Shown: positions 16,457 to 25,466, counted from the first letter of the stretch. The stretch: 64,000 nt of DNA from RGIG6353 sp964650465 (GCA_964650465.1 CAZYTA010000003.1:32268-96267); one strand, 5' to 3'. The notes: generated by a model not told the origin, from the sequence alone. Numbers and translations are program-made.

Positions 16457-17040
16457 TATTTCCTTCCTTGAATTACAGGAGATATGCGTTTATATACAGC
16501 AAAAGTGAGAAGCACATTGAGAAGCCCTTTTAACAAGGTAAAAGGGAAATTGAACACAATAACAACCTTAAACACACTGTCAACCCAAGGAATCAGCTTT
16601 GATGACATTCCTATTATGGCTTCAATAGGCATTATCCTCGAATAAGCGGGATAAACAAGAAAATAATTTGTTATAACGGCTACAAAAGCCATTGAAAAAG
16701 CACCGATAAGCGATGCTGCAAGTGCACCTTTTTTGGTCTTATGAGTTCTGTAGTAAAGTCCTGCCAAAACAACAAAAGAGGAGCTGAGAAGGAAATTGGA
16801 CAGCTCACCTACAAAGCCTGTGGTGGATGCAGGCAGACTGACAAGATTCTTTATAAGGCAGACAGCAAAGCCGCTGACAGGTCCCACAGCAAAGGATGCC
16901 AGCAATGCAGGAAAATCCGAGAAATCTATTTTCAGATACGAGGGTGCTATCGGCAGGGCAAAGTTCAGGTACATCAAAACGCTTGACAGTGCCGCAAGAA
17001 GTCCCGTAACCACAATTTTCCTTGTTGGTGATGTTTTCAT
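16456..17040 (-). CDS. ribU: Riboflavin ECF transporter S component
   Basis: 194-residue membrane protein with about six helices. VVTGLLAALSSVLMYLNF and YLKIDFSDFPALLASFAVG are typical of the RibU substrate-binding subunit; FAVGPVSGFAVCLIKNL follows. An FMN riboswitch lies immediately upstream, fixing the substrate as riboflavin or a flavin. No ECF energising genes are in the window. The AAGGAGG site is directly next to the 3' side of the riboswitch P1 stem, so translational control is plausible. Confidence 0.93.
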   Translation of the reverse strand: MKTSPTRKIVVTGLLAALSSVLMYLNFALPIAPSYLKIDFSDFPALLASFAVGPVSGFAVCLIKNLVSLPASTTGFVGELSNFLLSSSFVVLAGLYYRTHKTKKGALAASLIGAFSMAFVAVITNYFLVYPAYSRIMPIEAIIGMSSKLIPWVDSVFKVVIVFNFPFTLLKGLLNVLLTFAVYKRISPVIQGRK

Positions 17041-17052
17041 AAATTACCTCCT

Positions 17053-17186
17053 TTCAGGGTACGGAAAAGAGGTATACCTCTTTCGTTTCTTTCGTCCGGA
17101 CTGTAACCGTCGGTATCGGAATTTCACCGATTCAGCCAAAGCTCGCAGACTATAACTGCCGGTGAGGATTTGCACCTCGCCCTGAA
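17053..17186 (-). ncRNA. FMN riboswitch (RFN element)
   Basis: Read on the minus strand, the RFN blocks appear in order: CAGGGCGAGGTGCAAATCC, CACCGGCAGT, AGTCTGCGAGC, CGGTGAAATTCCGATACCG, ACGGTTACAGTCCGGACG and a closing CCCTGAA that pairs with the initial TTCAGGG. A GAAAGAGGTATACCTC hairpin occupies the variable arm. It precedes ribU, the expected target. Confidence 0.96.
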
Positions 17187-17205
17187 ACAAAAATTTTACA
17201 ATACA

Positions 17206-17234
17206 ATTATATTCTCTCCACCATTAAAAGTCAA
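17206..17234 (-). promoter_or_regulatory. Promoter of the FMN-riboswitch ribU operon
   Basis: On the minus strand TTGACT, 17-base spacer, TATAAT. The predicted start lies about 13 bases before the riboswitch. Confidence 0.8.
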
Positions 17235-17263
17235 CATGAAACTTAAAAATATTTTTATTTTTA

Positions 17264-17291
17264 TTGACAAAACAAAATTGCTGTGTATAAT
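17264..17291 (+). promoter_or_regulatory. Promoter of the AraC-family gene at 17337
   Basis: TTGACA, 16-base spacer, TATAAT, giving a leader of about 40 bases. Confidence 0.75.
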
Positions 17292-17336
17292 CTATTTTTG
17301 TAAGAAATACAACTAAGAAAGAGAAAAAATTGTCAT

Positions 17337-18215
17337 ATGTGGGAAGAAAAAGTTATACCTAACGTAGACGGTATACCATTGAAAATAAGCAATAATCATT
17401 GTGACTGCAATGCAAAAGCAGGGAAACAGTATTCAAGCCTTCACATGCATAGCGAAGTAGAGCTTCTCTATATCTTTTCAGGGTGCTTCGCAACACGACT
17501 GGCTGATGGTACTGAACATATAGCAAACAAAGGTGATGTAGTTTGCATAAATTCAAATGTTGCTCATTCGACCTTTGCTGCCAATTCGGAAGATATAAAT
17601 ACAGGGCTGATTCAGTTCAAAGCAGATGTGTTCAAAAAAAGCACTCATTCTTTAGACGGATATCTCAATGTAATACAAAAGAACAGCGGAAAGCAGATTG
17701 AAATATTCCGCAACGAAGAGGTTAACAGATATTGCGAATTTCTTTTCAGCCACGCAAAGGATGAAGAACCGTCGCGAATGCTGTATCTGACCTCGGGAGT
17801 ATACGGTCTTATGGCTTCTCTGTACAAATGTAAATTCATAGTTGACGAAAGCGAAGGCATTGACCGCAAAAAGGCTAAAAAACTGATAGGCGCCCTTGAG
17901 TTCATCGCAAATAATTACAAATATGATATTTCGCTTTCGGATGTCTGTGAAACTGTGGGAATGAGCAATTACTATTTTTGCAGGCTTTTCAAAAATACGC
18001 TGAATATGGGCTTTACCGACTATCTCAATTCGGTGAGAATATATCATGCTGAGGAAATGCTTTCCGAAACCGACAAAAGTATTCTTGAAACAGCTTTGGA
18101 AAACGGATTCTCCTCGGTGTCATACTTCAACAGGGTTTTCAAGACATTAAAAAACTGTTCTCCCTCAGAGTACAGAAGATTTTCAAAAGAAGCAGTCAAA
18201 ATATCAAAGGAGTGA
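17337..18215 (+). CDS. AraC-family transcriptional regulator
   Basis: 292 residues. N-terminal cupin (about 30-100) with SLHMHSEVELLYIFSGCF and NKGDVVCINSNVAHS, which carries possible ligand-contacting His residues. The C-terminal double HTH runs from DISLSDVCETVGMSNYYF to GFSSVSYFNRVFKTLKNCSP, the standard AraC signature. It is convergent with dsdA and shares its terminator; no sugar gene adjoins, so the target is uncertain. The ribUZ operon is divergent but has its own riboswitch. Confidence 0.9.
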   Translation: MWEEKVIPNVDGIPLKISNNHCDCNAKAGKQYSSLHMHSEVELLYIFSGCFATRLADGTEHIANKGDVVCINSNVAHSTFAANSEDINTGLIQFKADVFKKSTHSLDGYLNVIQKNSGKQIEIFRNEEVNRYCEFLFSHAKDEEPSRMLYLTSGVYGLMASLYKCKFIVDESEGIDRKKAKKLIGALEFIANNYKYDISLSDVCETVGMSNYYFCRLFKNTLNMGFTDYLNSVRIYHAEEMLSETDKSILETALENGFSSVSYFNRVFKTLKNCSPSEYRRFSKEAVKISKE

Positions 18216-18234
18216 AGCTTTACTTCACTCCTTT
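18206..18234. terminator. Bidirectional terminator containing both convergent stop codons
   Basis: AAAGGAGTGAAG-CTTTA-CTTCACTCCTTT followed by TT. Each arm encodes Lys-Glu-stop of the gene on that strand (AraC ends 18215, dsdA ends 18225). Confidence 0.85.
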
Positions 18235-19463
18235 TTCAAATACGTTTCAAGATACTGTTTTTTTATCTCACGGGGAATCATGCTTCCGCCTGTTGCCCAG
18301 ACAATCTGAGTAGCTGTATCGGGGACAGAGTTTTTCTCAGCCCCGACAAATGCGGCACAGCTTGACGGTTCTATGTCTATTCCTTCAAGTGTATGAAGCA
18401 TACGCAGATAATCATAAAGCTTTGAATCCGATACGGTATATATTCCCGAAACTATGGGCTTCATCACTCTTGTTACCAAAGAGGATGGTGAAGCGCAGGC
18501 AAGACCGTCGGCGTGTGTCTGTCCCGACAGTCCGTAGTCACGGACATTGGCATTTTCGTACTTCTCCGTTGCTATACCCAGCAGTACGGAGGGACAGTTT
18601 GCAGGCTCAACAAAGTAGCATTTCACACTGTCACCGTATATTCGTGTAAGACCGTAGGAAATGCCGCCGGGGGCACCGCCCACACCTGCAGGGATGTATA
18701 CAATAAGGGGATGCTTTTCGTCAACTGTGATTCCTTTTTGCGCCAGAGTCCTTTCAAGACGGCGTGCGGCTACCGCATAGCCCAGAAACAGGTCAACGGA
18801 TTTTTCGTCATCGATAAAATAGCTCATCGGGTCGGCTTCCGAATTACGTCTGCCCTCGGCTACTGCCTTGGAATAATCGTCGGCATACTCAATTACTTCA
18901 ACGCCCCGTGACCTGAGCAGCTCTTTTTTCCATTCCTTTGCATCGGCTGACATATGCACAATTACGTGAAAGCCCAGTGCCGCAGACATAATTCCTATAG
19001 ACATACCGAGATTGCCCGTAGACCCCACCTGCACTGTATAGCGTGACAGAAAGAGACGCATTTCGGGGGAAGCAAATTTTTTATAACTGTCATTATAGGT
19101 AATCATGCCGTTTTCAACTGCCAGCTTCTCGGCGTGCTTCATTACCTCATAAAAGCCTCCGCGTGCCTTGACAGACCCTGCTACCGCAAGATGTGAGTCC
19201 ATTTTCAGCCACAGCTTTCCGTCTGCTTTCAGAGCCTTCTGCATTTCGGGGATAGGCACAAGCTCGGATTCGATAATACCGTGTCTGTCAGCTGTTTCGG
19301 GAAACACCTCTTCTATAAACGGGGCAAAGCGCAAAAGCCTCTCTTCTGCATCTGTTATCTGTTCATCAGTAATTGGAAAAGGCGCTTTTTCAAAGGGCAA
19401 TTTAAAGGGGTTTTCCCAATACACCTCTTTACCCGATGATAATTCTTTTATAATGTCTTTCAT
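18225..19463 (-). CDS. dsdA: D-serine ammonia-lyase (D-serine dehydratase)
   Basis: 412-residue PLP enzyme that converts D-serine to pyruvate and ammonia. GSVKARGGFYEVM holds the Schiff-base lysine, GSTGNLGMSIG the phosphate-binding loop, PAGVGGAPGGISYG a second glycine-rich loop, and VWATGGSMIP a C-terminal loop, all as in DsdA. Length is slightly short of the usual ~440. The RBS GAGGT is well placed. It stands alone with a shared terminator. D-serine is a host and cell-wall-derived amino acid, so the gene may support detoxification or use of carbon and nitrogen. Confidence 0.94.
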   Translation of the reverse strand: MKDIIKELSSGKEVYWENPFKLPFEKAPFPITDEQITDAEERLLRFAPFIEEVFPETADRHGIIESELVPIPEMQKALKADGKLWLKMDSHLAVAGSVKARGGFYEVMKHAEKLAVENGMITYNDSYKKFASPEMRLFLSRYTVQVGSTGNLGMSIGIMSAALGFHVIVHMSADAKEWKKELLRSRGVEVIEYADDYSKAVAEGRRNSEADPMSYFIDDEKSVDLFLGYAVAARRLERTLAQKGITVDEKHPLIVYIPAGVGGAPGGISYGLTRIYGDSVKCYFVEPANCPSVLLGIATEKYENANVRDYGLSGQTHADGLACASPSSLVTRVMKPIVSGIYTVSDSKLYDYLRMLHTLEGIDIEPSSCAAFVGAEKNSVPDTATQIVWATGGSMIPREIKKQYLETYLKKE

Positions 19464-19681
19464 AAGTACCTCTTTTCCCTATCGGCTTTTAAATTTATTG
19501 AGAATTTCACAAAAATACTCTCGCCGTTTTTTGCAATGGAATGCTTTTTAGCAAAAATTCCCGCATACTCGAAAAGCAAATTGAGATTATTTTTTATTTA
19601 ACAAGATACTAACGCCGACGGCGGCTCGCTGCTGCAGTTGGTTCTGAAGGTAATGATACAACAGCAATATAAAAAATTGAA
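19464..19681. other. Intergenic gap with no gene seen
   Basis: Divergent gap between dsdA and an AraC gene. It holds a small GCCGACGGC-type palindrome near 19617 that weakly resembles the end of repeat R1, and a TTTTTGCAATGG/TTAGCAAAAA imperfect hairpin near 19530-19558. No open frame or RNA family is recognised. Confidence 0.4.
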
Positions 19682-19710
19682 TTGACTTTTTTGTCAAAAA
19701 GATGTATAAT
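19682..19710 (+). promoter_or_regulatory. Strong promoter implying a leaderless AraC mRNA
   Basis: TTGACT, 17-base spacer, TATAAT. The -10 box ends 9 bases before the ATG at 19720, so the transcript would start within about 3 bases of the start codon. Confidence 0.75.
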
Positions 19711-19719
19711 CTTGCTGTT

Positions 19720-20553
19720 ATGAACAGATTTGTAAAAACAGAGTACAAAACAAATGAAAATTACAGCATAAATCATGTTGAGGGATACGACATCGGAAAC
19801 GCTTTTTCAAAGGCACTGCACTGCGATCCATGTCTTACAGTGGCTTATTTCAAAAAGGCAAAAGGAAAAATAAAAATCAACGGAAACCGTTACGAGATAT
19901 CCGACGGAGACGTAATATTGCTTAACGGAGGAGAAATACACTGTTCAAGCTTTGACAGCGAAATATACAGCGAAAGAATAACGCTGTACATAAATTACAG
20001 CATTGCAGATAAATACAAAAGCAATACAGACGTTATATTCAAAGCCTTTTATCAAAGAAAAAACAAGCTGTCTTCAGCGTGTGTAAAAAAGCACGGTATC
20101 AACAAGCTGATTGAAGAAATACATTTACTGAGCATAGAACAGGATGCCAGAAAAAGTATACTTGCAGACTGCCGCATTGCAGAGCTTGCCGTCAGGCTGT
20201 CAGACTGTCAATCCGATGTTTCCGCAGAAGAGATACACAATCCGACCATAGCCTTAGTGCTTGAATATATTGACTGCAATTTCACTGCTTTGTCAGACTG
20301 CACTCAGATAGCACAGGAATTTCATCTGAGTAAATTTCATCTGTCAAGGCTGTTCAAGGAGCATGTGGGAGTTTCCCTGTGGGACTATGTTGTATTCAAA
20401 CGCATACTTTATGTAAACGACAGAATAAAGTGCGGAGAGAAAATCGAAGCCGCTTCCTATAAAGCGGGATTCAGCAACTATTCCAATTTTTACAGGCTGT
20501 ATAAAAAATATATGAATATGTCCCCGAGAGAATACAAGGACAGCATTTCATAA
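19720..20553 (+). CDS. AraC-family transcriptional regulator, probably leaderless
   Basis: About 277 residues. The cupin region holds KGKIKINGNRYEISDGDVIL; the double HTH is at the C-terminus, with EFHLSKFHLSRLFKEHVG and AGFSNYSNFYRLYKKYMNMSP. An upstream in-frame ATG at 19702 overlaps the -10 box and cannot be transcribed from this promoter, so I use the ATG at 19720. No ribosome binding site precedes it, consistent with a leaderless message. It resembles the regulator at 1065 in layout. Its target is unclear. Confidence 0.85.
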   Translation: MNRFVKTEYKTNENYSINHVEGYDIGNAFSKALHCDPCLTVAYFKKAKGKIKINGNRYEISDGDVILLNGGEIHCSSFDSEIYSERITLYINYSIADKYKSNTDVIFKAFYQRKNKLSSACVKKHGINKLIEEIHLLSIEQDARKSILADCRIAELAVRLSDCQSDVSAEEIHNPTIALVLEYIDCNFTALSDCTQIAQEFHLSKFHLSRLFKEHVGVSLWDYVVFKRILYVNDRIKCGEKIEAASYKAGFSNYSNFYRLYKKYMNMSPREYKDSIS

Positions 20554-20565
20554 AATGCTGTCCTT
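20536..20565. terminator. Terminator between AraC and LTA-synthase-like genes
   Basis: AAGGACAGCATTT paired with AAATGCTGTCCTT, loop containing the AraC stop TAA, followed on the plus strand by ATTATTTT. Confidence 0.85.
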
Positions 20566-20571
20566 ATTATT

Positions 20572-22467
20572 TTACGGTTTAAATATATTCTTATACTGCA
20601 CCGTCTTATACTCGTTTATAAGGTCAAGCTCCTCTCCGCTTGCCTCGGACGGTCTTTTCAAGCCCTCTTTTTCTTTGGAATAATATGCAAAAAAGCTGAT
20701 TGCAGGCATTTTTTGTCTCAGGTCATTAAGATACGAAAAATACGGAGTAAAACCTATTCCCGCCTTTTCCATTACAATCGCAGACAGGAAGTTAAGGCTT
20801 GTAAGCTCACCTTCACTCTCCTCGATGTCATAGTTTGTCCATATCATGTAGGGGACTGTGTATTTTGCCATTGTGCCCTCATATGTATTGGCGTTTTCTC
20901 CCATGACATGTGTATAGAATTGACCGCCTATTGCAGGGAAATGGTCACCGAACATTACTATCATGGTATCCTCTTCGTAGCCCTCAAAATACGAAATCAG
21001 CTCTCGGAGAGCATCGTCGCTCTTGTTCAGCAAAGTCAAATACTGATTAACGCTGAGAATATCCACACCGTCTACAGTAACCTCCGACGGAAAATTACCG
21101 TATTCATATCCGCCGTGATTCTGCATGGTTATAGCAAAGGTGAAGAGCTTCTCCCCTGCTTTTTTGTTTTCAAAGCGTTTGGTAATATCTTTGAAAAACG
21201 TTGAGTCGCTCACAAGTCCGCGTATCTTACTGTCCTTTGAAAGCTCGTCCTGAAAATACATTTCATCAAAACCAAACACATCGTAAACCACATTACGTCT
21301 CCATCCCGTTGAAGGATACGGGTGCATTGCGACCGTAGTGTAGCCGTTTGCATTCATTATGTCAACTATGCTGTGAGCCTTATTCTTGATATATTGCTGG
21401 TACGCTACAGAGCCGTAAGGTAAAAACGCCTGTGTATTTCCCGTTAGAAATTCCCATTCGGAGGTAGCTGTATTACCGCCGTATACCGACGACATGGCAT
21501 AACCTTTTATGCAGTTTTCGGAAAGTGAGTTGTAAAACTCCATAGGGTCCTCGCTTACCGAAAAATCACCGAGCACAGTGAGGTCCGCAAAAGCCTCGGA
21601 CATAATAACAATTATATTTGGAGTATCCTGCGCGGAGTTCTCGGAAGGATATGCACCGAGAATATTCTCCGCCTTTTTGTCCGAATACCCCTCGGGAGGA
21701 ACTACTCGGCTGTCACGTGCTTCGATAAGAAAATTATATGTAAGTCCGTTGTATTTTACTCCGTCTGATGCCCACAGCTGCATATAGTTTGTTGAATGGT
21801 TCATACACTGGGAAACAGTAAAAAGACTGATGCCGATACAAAGCACTGCCGAGATTCTCGGGAACTGATTTTTCTTAGACTTGCGATTAATACGTGTTGC
21901 CCAGAGCACAAAAAGTATGGCAGCAAATACTGCAAATGAATAATTTACACGTGTTGTAAATTCAATATTGTACTGACCCGCAACAGAAGCCGCTGTTTTC
22001 AGTGAATAGATGTCACTGAATTTTATCTCACTGCCTCTGAAGCTGATAACAAGATAATCTATAAAAGCAAAACCGAAAAGTAACGTATTTGAGATTGTAA
22101 CGGCAGGTCTGACTCTGTTTGTAATCAGCAAAAACAAATAGGTTATGCCTGCATTCAGGGCTATATTTCCGATAAGAGTGGGAGTGTTGAGAAGCTTGGG
22201 GTCTGCAGACAACATTATCTGTAAAACATATGTAACAACAACAGAATTTCCTAATGGAATAAGTATATCCCAGAAGGGATTCTCACTCAGTTCAAATCTT
22301 ATCCACGAAAAAAGTATGAAAAAAAGTGCTATCAGTGAATATCCCCTGCGTGAAAACGGAAGCAGCTCACACTCACAAAGTACAACAAATAAATAAACAA
22401 GCGCAAATGTTATATAAAAAAGCCTTTTGGGCTTAAGCGATATCTTAAAAAAAGGCGTATTCTTCAT
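20572..22467 (-). CDS. LTA synthase family (sulfatase-fold) membrane enzyme
   Basis: 631 residues. Five N-terminal membrane helices are followed by an extracellular alkaline-phosphatase/sulfatase-fold domain. Key motifs: IIVIMSEAFADL (metal Glu), SVYGGNTATSEWEFLTGN (catalytic Thr), HPYPSTGWRRNVVYDVFGF and MFGDHFPAIGG (metal Asp-His). This is the layout of lipoteichoic-acid synthase, which transfers glycerol phosphate from phosphatidylglycerol, or of related phosphoglycerol transferases. The start at 22467 has an AGGAGG site; an upstream in-frame ATG at 22527 would lie in the promoter. Single-gene transcript with its own promoter at 22496-22524. Confidence 0.88.
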   Translation of the reverse strand: MKNTPFFKISLKPKRLFYITFALVYLFVVLCECELLPFSRRGYSLIALFFILFSWIRFELSENPFWDILIPLGNSVVVTYVLQIMLSADPKLLNTPTLIGNIALNAGITYLFLLITNRVRPAVTISNTLLFGFAFIDYLVISFRGSEIKFSDIYSLKTAASVAGQYNIEFTTRVNYSFAVFAAILFVLWATRINRKSKKNQFPRISAVLCIGISLFTVSQCMNHSTNYMQLWASDGVKYNGLTYNFLIEARDSRVVPPEGYSDKKAENILGAYPSENSAQDTPNIIVIMSEAFADLTVLGDFSVSEDPMEFYNSLSENCIKGYAMSSVYGGNTATSEWEFLTGNTQAFLPYGSVAYQQYIKNKAHSIVDIMNANGYTTVAMHPYPSTGWRRNVVYDVFGFDEMYFQDELSKDSKIRGLVSDSTFFKDITKRFENKKAGEKLFTFAITMQNHGGYEYGNFPSEVTVDGVDILSVNQYLTLLNKSDDALRELISYFEGYEEDTMIVMFGDHFPAIGGQFYTHVMGENANTYEGTMAKYTVPYMIWTNYDIEESEGELTSLNFLSAIVMEKAGIGFTPYFSYLNDLRQKMPAISFFAYYSKEKEGLKRPSEASGEELDLINEYKTVQYKNIFKP

Positions 22468-22495
22468 ACAAATACCTCCTATAGCAATATGGCAT

Positions 22496-22524
22496 ATTAT
22501 AACACGAAGAGACCTGTTTTTCAA
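22496..22524 (-). promoter_or_regulatory. Promoter of the LTA-synthase-like gene
   Basis: On the minus strand TTGAAA, 17-base spacer, TATAAT, 29 bases before the ATG. Confidence 0.75.
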
Positions 22525-22637
22525 CATAATTCGTATATGTTTATTAAATTTTCACCTTTTGTTGAAAATGCACTGTTTTGTTCAAAATGTGTTCACAATA
22601 TCGTGAGATAATACAATATATATTTTTAGTTTAACTA

Positions 22638-22666
22638 TTGACAATCTGCCGAAGCGGTTGTATAAT
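22638..22666 (+). promoter_or_regulatory. Promoter of argGH
   Basis: TTGACA, 17-base spacer, TATAAT. No clear ARG box was recognised nearby. Confidence 0.8.
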
Positions 22667-22706
22667 TATTTAAACAAAATGAATAAAAATACAAGAGGTG
22701 CTTAAA

Positions 22707-23936
22707 ATGGACAAAACAAAAATCAAAAAGGTCGTTCTTGCTTATTCGGGCGGTCTTGATACTTCAATCATCATTCCGTGGCTTAAGGAGAACTACAACA
22801 ATCCCGAAATCATTGCTGTATCGGGCAACGTAGGACAGGCAAGCGAGCTCGAGGGTCTTGAAGAAAAGGCTATCAAGACAGGTGCTTCCAAGCTCTACAT
22901 AGAGGACCTTACAAAGGAATTTCTTGAAGAATATGTATTCCCCTGCGTACAGGCAGGTGCAAAGTATGAGGACTATCTCCTCGGTACTGCATTCGCACGT
23001 CCCCCCATTGCAAAGAGAATTGCAGAAATTGCTCTTGCAGAGGGTGCAGATGCAATCTGTCACGGCTGTACAGGTAAGGGAAATGACCAGGTGAGATTTG
23101 AGCTTGCTATCAAGGCATTTGCTCCCGATATGCCCATTATTGCTCCCTGGAGAGAATGGGACATTAAATCACGTGATGAAGAAATCGACTATGCAGAGGC
23201 ACACAATGTTCCTCTTAAGATAAGCCGCGAAACAAACTACTCAAAGGACAAGAACATCTGGCATCTTTCACACGAGGGACTTGACCTTGAGGACCCTGCA
23301 AACGAGCCTCTTTACAACAAGGAAGGCTTCCTTGAAATGGGCATTTCCCCCGAACAGGCTCCCGACAAGCCCACATATGTAACAATTCACTTTGAGCAGG
23401 GTGTTCCCACTGCGGTTGACGGAGTTGAAATGGATTCCGTAGCTCTTGTTACAAAGCTCAATGAGCTTGGCGGTGCTAACGGTATCGGACTTCTTGACAT
23501 TGTTGAAAACAGACTTGTAGGTATGAAGTGCCGCGGCGTATATGAAACTCCCGGCGGAGCAATTCTTTACAAGGCTCATGAGGTTCTTGAAACTATTACT
23601 CTTGACAAGGAGACCGCTCACTACAAGGCTCTTATAGCTCAGAAGCTTGCGGAGATTGTATATAACGCACAGTGGTTTACTCCTCTTACAGAGGCAATTT
23701 TAGCGTTCGTTAAGACAACACAGAAAACAGTTACAGGTGATGTAAAGCTTAAGCTCTACAAAGGCAATATGATAAACGCAGGCGTTACCTCACCCTATTC
23801 ACTCTACGACCCCGAAATCGCAACCTTCGACGAGGATGAAGTATACAATCAAGCAGACTCTGCAGGATTTATCAACCTTTACGGACTTCCTGTTAAGGTA
23901 TATGCCAAGATGAAGGCAAAAAACAACTTGAAATAA
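22707..23936 (+). CDS. argG: Argininosuccinate synthase
   Basis: 409-residue enzyme joining citrulline and aspartate with ATP in arginine synthesis. KKVVLAYSGGLDTSIIIPWL is the N-type ATP pyrophosphatase P-loop; CHGCTGKGNDQVRFELA and PWREWDIKSRDEEIDYA are family signatures. The ATG at 22707 is 7-8 bases from an AGAGG site; an in-frame GTG at 22698 overlaps that site and is unlikely. It is followed 9 bases later by argH, forming the classical argGH operon. Confidence 0.97.
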   Translation: MDKTKIKKVVLAYSGGLDTSIIIPWLKENYNNPEIIAVSGNVGQASELEGLEEKAIKTGASKLYIEDLTKEFLEEYVFPCVQAGAKYEDYLLGTAFARPPIAKRIAEIALAEGADAICHGCTGKGNDQVRFELAIKAFAPDMPIIAPWREWDIKSRDEEIDYAEAHNVPLKISRETNYSKDKNIWHLSHEGLDLEDPANEPLYNKEGFLEMGISPEQAPDKPTYVTIHFEQGVPTAVDGVEMDSVALVTKLNELGGANGIGLLDIVENRLVGMKCRGVYETPGGAILYKAHEVLETITLDKETAHYKALIAQKLAEIVYNAQWFTPLTEAILAFVKTTQKTVTGDVKLKLYKGNMINAGVTSPYSLYDPEIATFDEDEVYNQADSAGFINLYGLPVKVYAKMKAKNNLK

Positions 23937-23945
23937 GAGGTAAAA

Positions 23946-25319
23946 ATGGAAAAGCTTTGGGCAGGAAGATTCACTAAAGAGCTTGACAAGATAGCTTTCG
24001 GCTTCAATTCGTCAATCGATATCGACTCAAGAATGTACCGTCAGGACATACAAGGGTCAATGGCACACACCTCAATGCTTGTTAAACAGGGTATCATAGA
24101 GGAAAGCGAGGGAATTGCCATCGTTGACGGACTCGCCTCCATTCTTGATGATATAGAATCGGGCAAGCTGGAAATAAGCAGTGATGCCGAGGACATTCAT
24201 TCCTTTGTGGAAACCGAGCTGACCTCCCGCATAGGTGATGCAGGCAAAAGGCTTCACACCGCACGCAGCCGTAATGACCAGGTTGCGCTGGATGTGAGAC
24301 TTTATCTGAGAGATGAAGCGAAGGAGGTTATCGACCTTATCAAATCGCTGATTTCGGCTATATGTGAGCAGGCAGACAAAAACCGTGACACAATCATGCC
24401 CGGTTATACACATCTGCAGAGAGCTCAGCCCATTTCCTTTGCACATCATATACTCGCTTATGCCATGATGCTGACAAGAGATGCAGGACGTATCGAGGAT
24501 GCTGTAAAGAGAATGAACCTATCACCCCTTGGAAGCTGTGCGCTGTCAGGTACTACCTACAACACAGACAGAGCGCATACTGCAAAGCTGTTGGAGTTTG
24601 ACGGCTATACCCTTAACAGTATAGACGGAGTATCCGACCGTGATTTTTGCATTGAGCTTCAGTCGGCTCTGTCTATCATCATGATGCATCTGTCAAGGCT
24701 TTCCGAGGAAATAATCCTTTGGTCAAGCTGGGAATTCAAGTTTGTTGAGCTTGATGACTCCTACACTACAGGCTCCAGCATTATGCCTCAGAAGAAAAAC
24801 CCCGATATGGCAGAGCTGGTAAGAGGAAAGACAGGCAGAGTATACGGTAACCTCATGCAGACTCTCACAATGCTCAAGGGTCTCCCCCTTGCATACAACA
24901 AGGATATGCAGGAGGACAAGGAGTCAATCTTTGACAGCTTTGATACAGTCAAGGTATGCTTGCAGGTAACTGCTCCGATGATAGAGACGATGACCGTTTT
25001 GAAGGAGAATACCCTTGCGGCGGCAAACCGAGGCTTTATCAATGCCACCGACCTTGCAGACTACCTCACAAAGAAGGGTATGCCCTTCCGTGAGGCTTAC
25101 AAAATAACAGGTCAGATAGTAAGATATTGTATCGACAATTCTCTGGTGCTTGACAATATGCCTCTTGCGGATTACAAGAATTTCTCGGATATGTTCGAGA
25201 GTGATCTGTATGATGAAATCAATCTTTACACTTGCGTAAAGAAGCGTATCTCACAGGGCGGTACAGGTCCCGATTCTGTAGAAGCTCAGATAGAGTATGT
25301 AAAAGAATATCTTAAATAA
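23946..25319 (+). CDS. argH: Argininosuccinate lyase
   Basis: 457-residue member of the fumarase/aspartase superfamily, splitting argininosuccinate to arginine and fumarate. HTARSRNDQVALDVRLYL, GYTHLQRAQPISFAHH and the catalytic-loop signature GSSIMPQKKNPDMAEL are all present. Length matches the family. AGAGG site 5 bases before the ATG. Last gene of argGH, followed by a strong terminator. Confidence 0.98.
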   Translation: MEKLWAGRFTKELDKIAFGFNSSIDIDSRMYRQDIQGSMAHTSMLVKQGIIEESEGIAIVDGLASILDDIESGKLEISSDAEDIHSFVETELTSRIGDAGKRLHTARSRNDQVALDVRLYLRDEAKEVIDLIKSLISAICEQADKNRDTIMPGYTHLQRAQPISFAHHILAYAMMLTRDAGRIEDAVKRMNLSPLGSCALSGTTYNTDRAHTAKLLEFDGYTLNSIDGVSDRDFCIELQSALSIIMMHLSRLSEEIILWSSWEFKFVELDDSYTTGSSIMPQKKNPDMAELVRGKTGRVYGNLMQTLTMLKGLPLAYNKDMQEDKESIFDSFDTVKVCLQVTAPMIETMTVLKENTLAAANRGFINATDLADYLTKKGMPFREAYKITGQIVRYCIDNSLVLDNMPLADYKNFSDMFESDLYDEINLYTCVKKRISQGGTGPDSVEAQIEYVKEYLK

Positions 25320-25327
25320 TCAAAATT

Positions 25328-25357
25328 AAGGGAGTGTATAGCTGCACTCCCTTTTTT
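25328..25357 (+). terminator. Terminator of argGH
   Basis: AAGGGAGTG-TATAGCTG-CACTCCCTT followed by TTTT. Confidence 0.92.
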
Positions 25358-25378
25358 AGGAATTGATTTATTTATAAC

Positions 25379-25447
25379 AAGGTTTCACCCTGTACCCACT
25401 AAAAACCTTTTTGTAAAAAGGTTTTTAGAATTCCAAAAATTTTGAAT
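25379..25447 (+). repeat. Hairpin repeat R3, left copy
   Basis: ACCCACTAAAAACCTTTTT and its complement form a long AT-rich hairpin, followed by AATTCCAAAAATTTTGAAT. The reverse complement of 26201-26269 matches it through ACCCAC, CTTTTTGTAAAA and the TTTGAAT end, so the two copies are in inverted orientation around the CrtO-like gene. Confidence 0.7.
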
Positions 25448-25466
25448 ATGAGTTTAATAAATAAAA

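Noticed and set aside
19590..19660. Copy of repeat R1 near GCCGACGGCGGC
   Set aside because: Only about 20 bases resemble the R1 end and the rest does not align.
19702..19719. ATG at 19702 as start of the AraC gene
   Set aside because: It overlaps the -10 box of the only good promoter, so it cannot be in that transcript.
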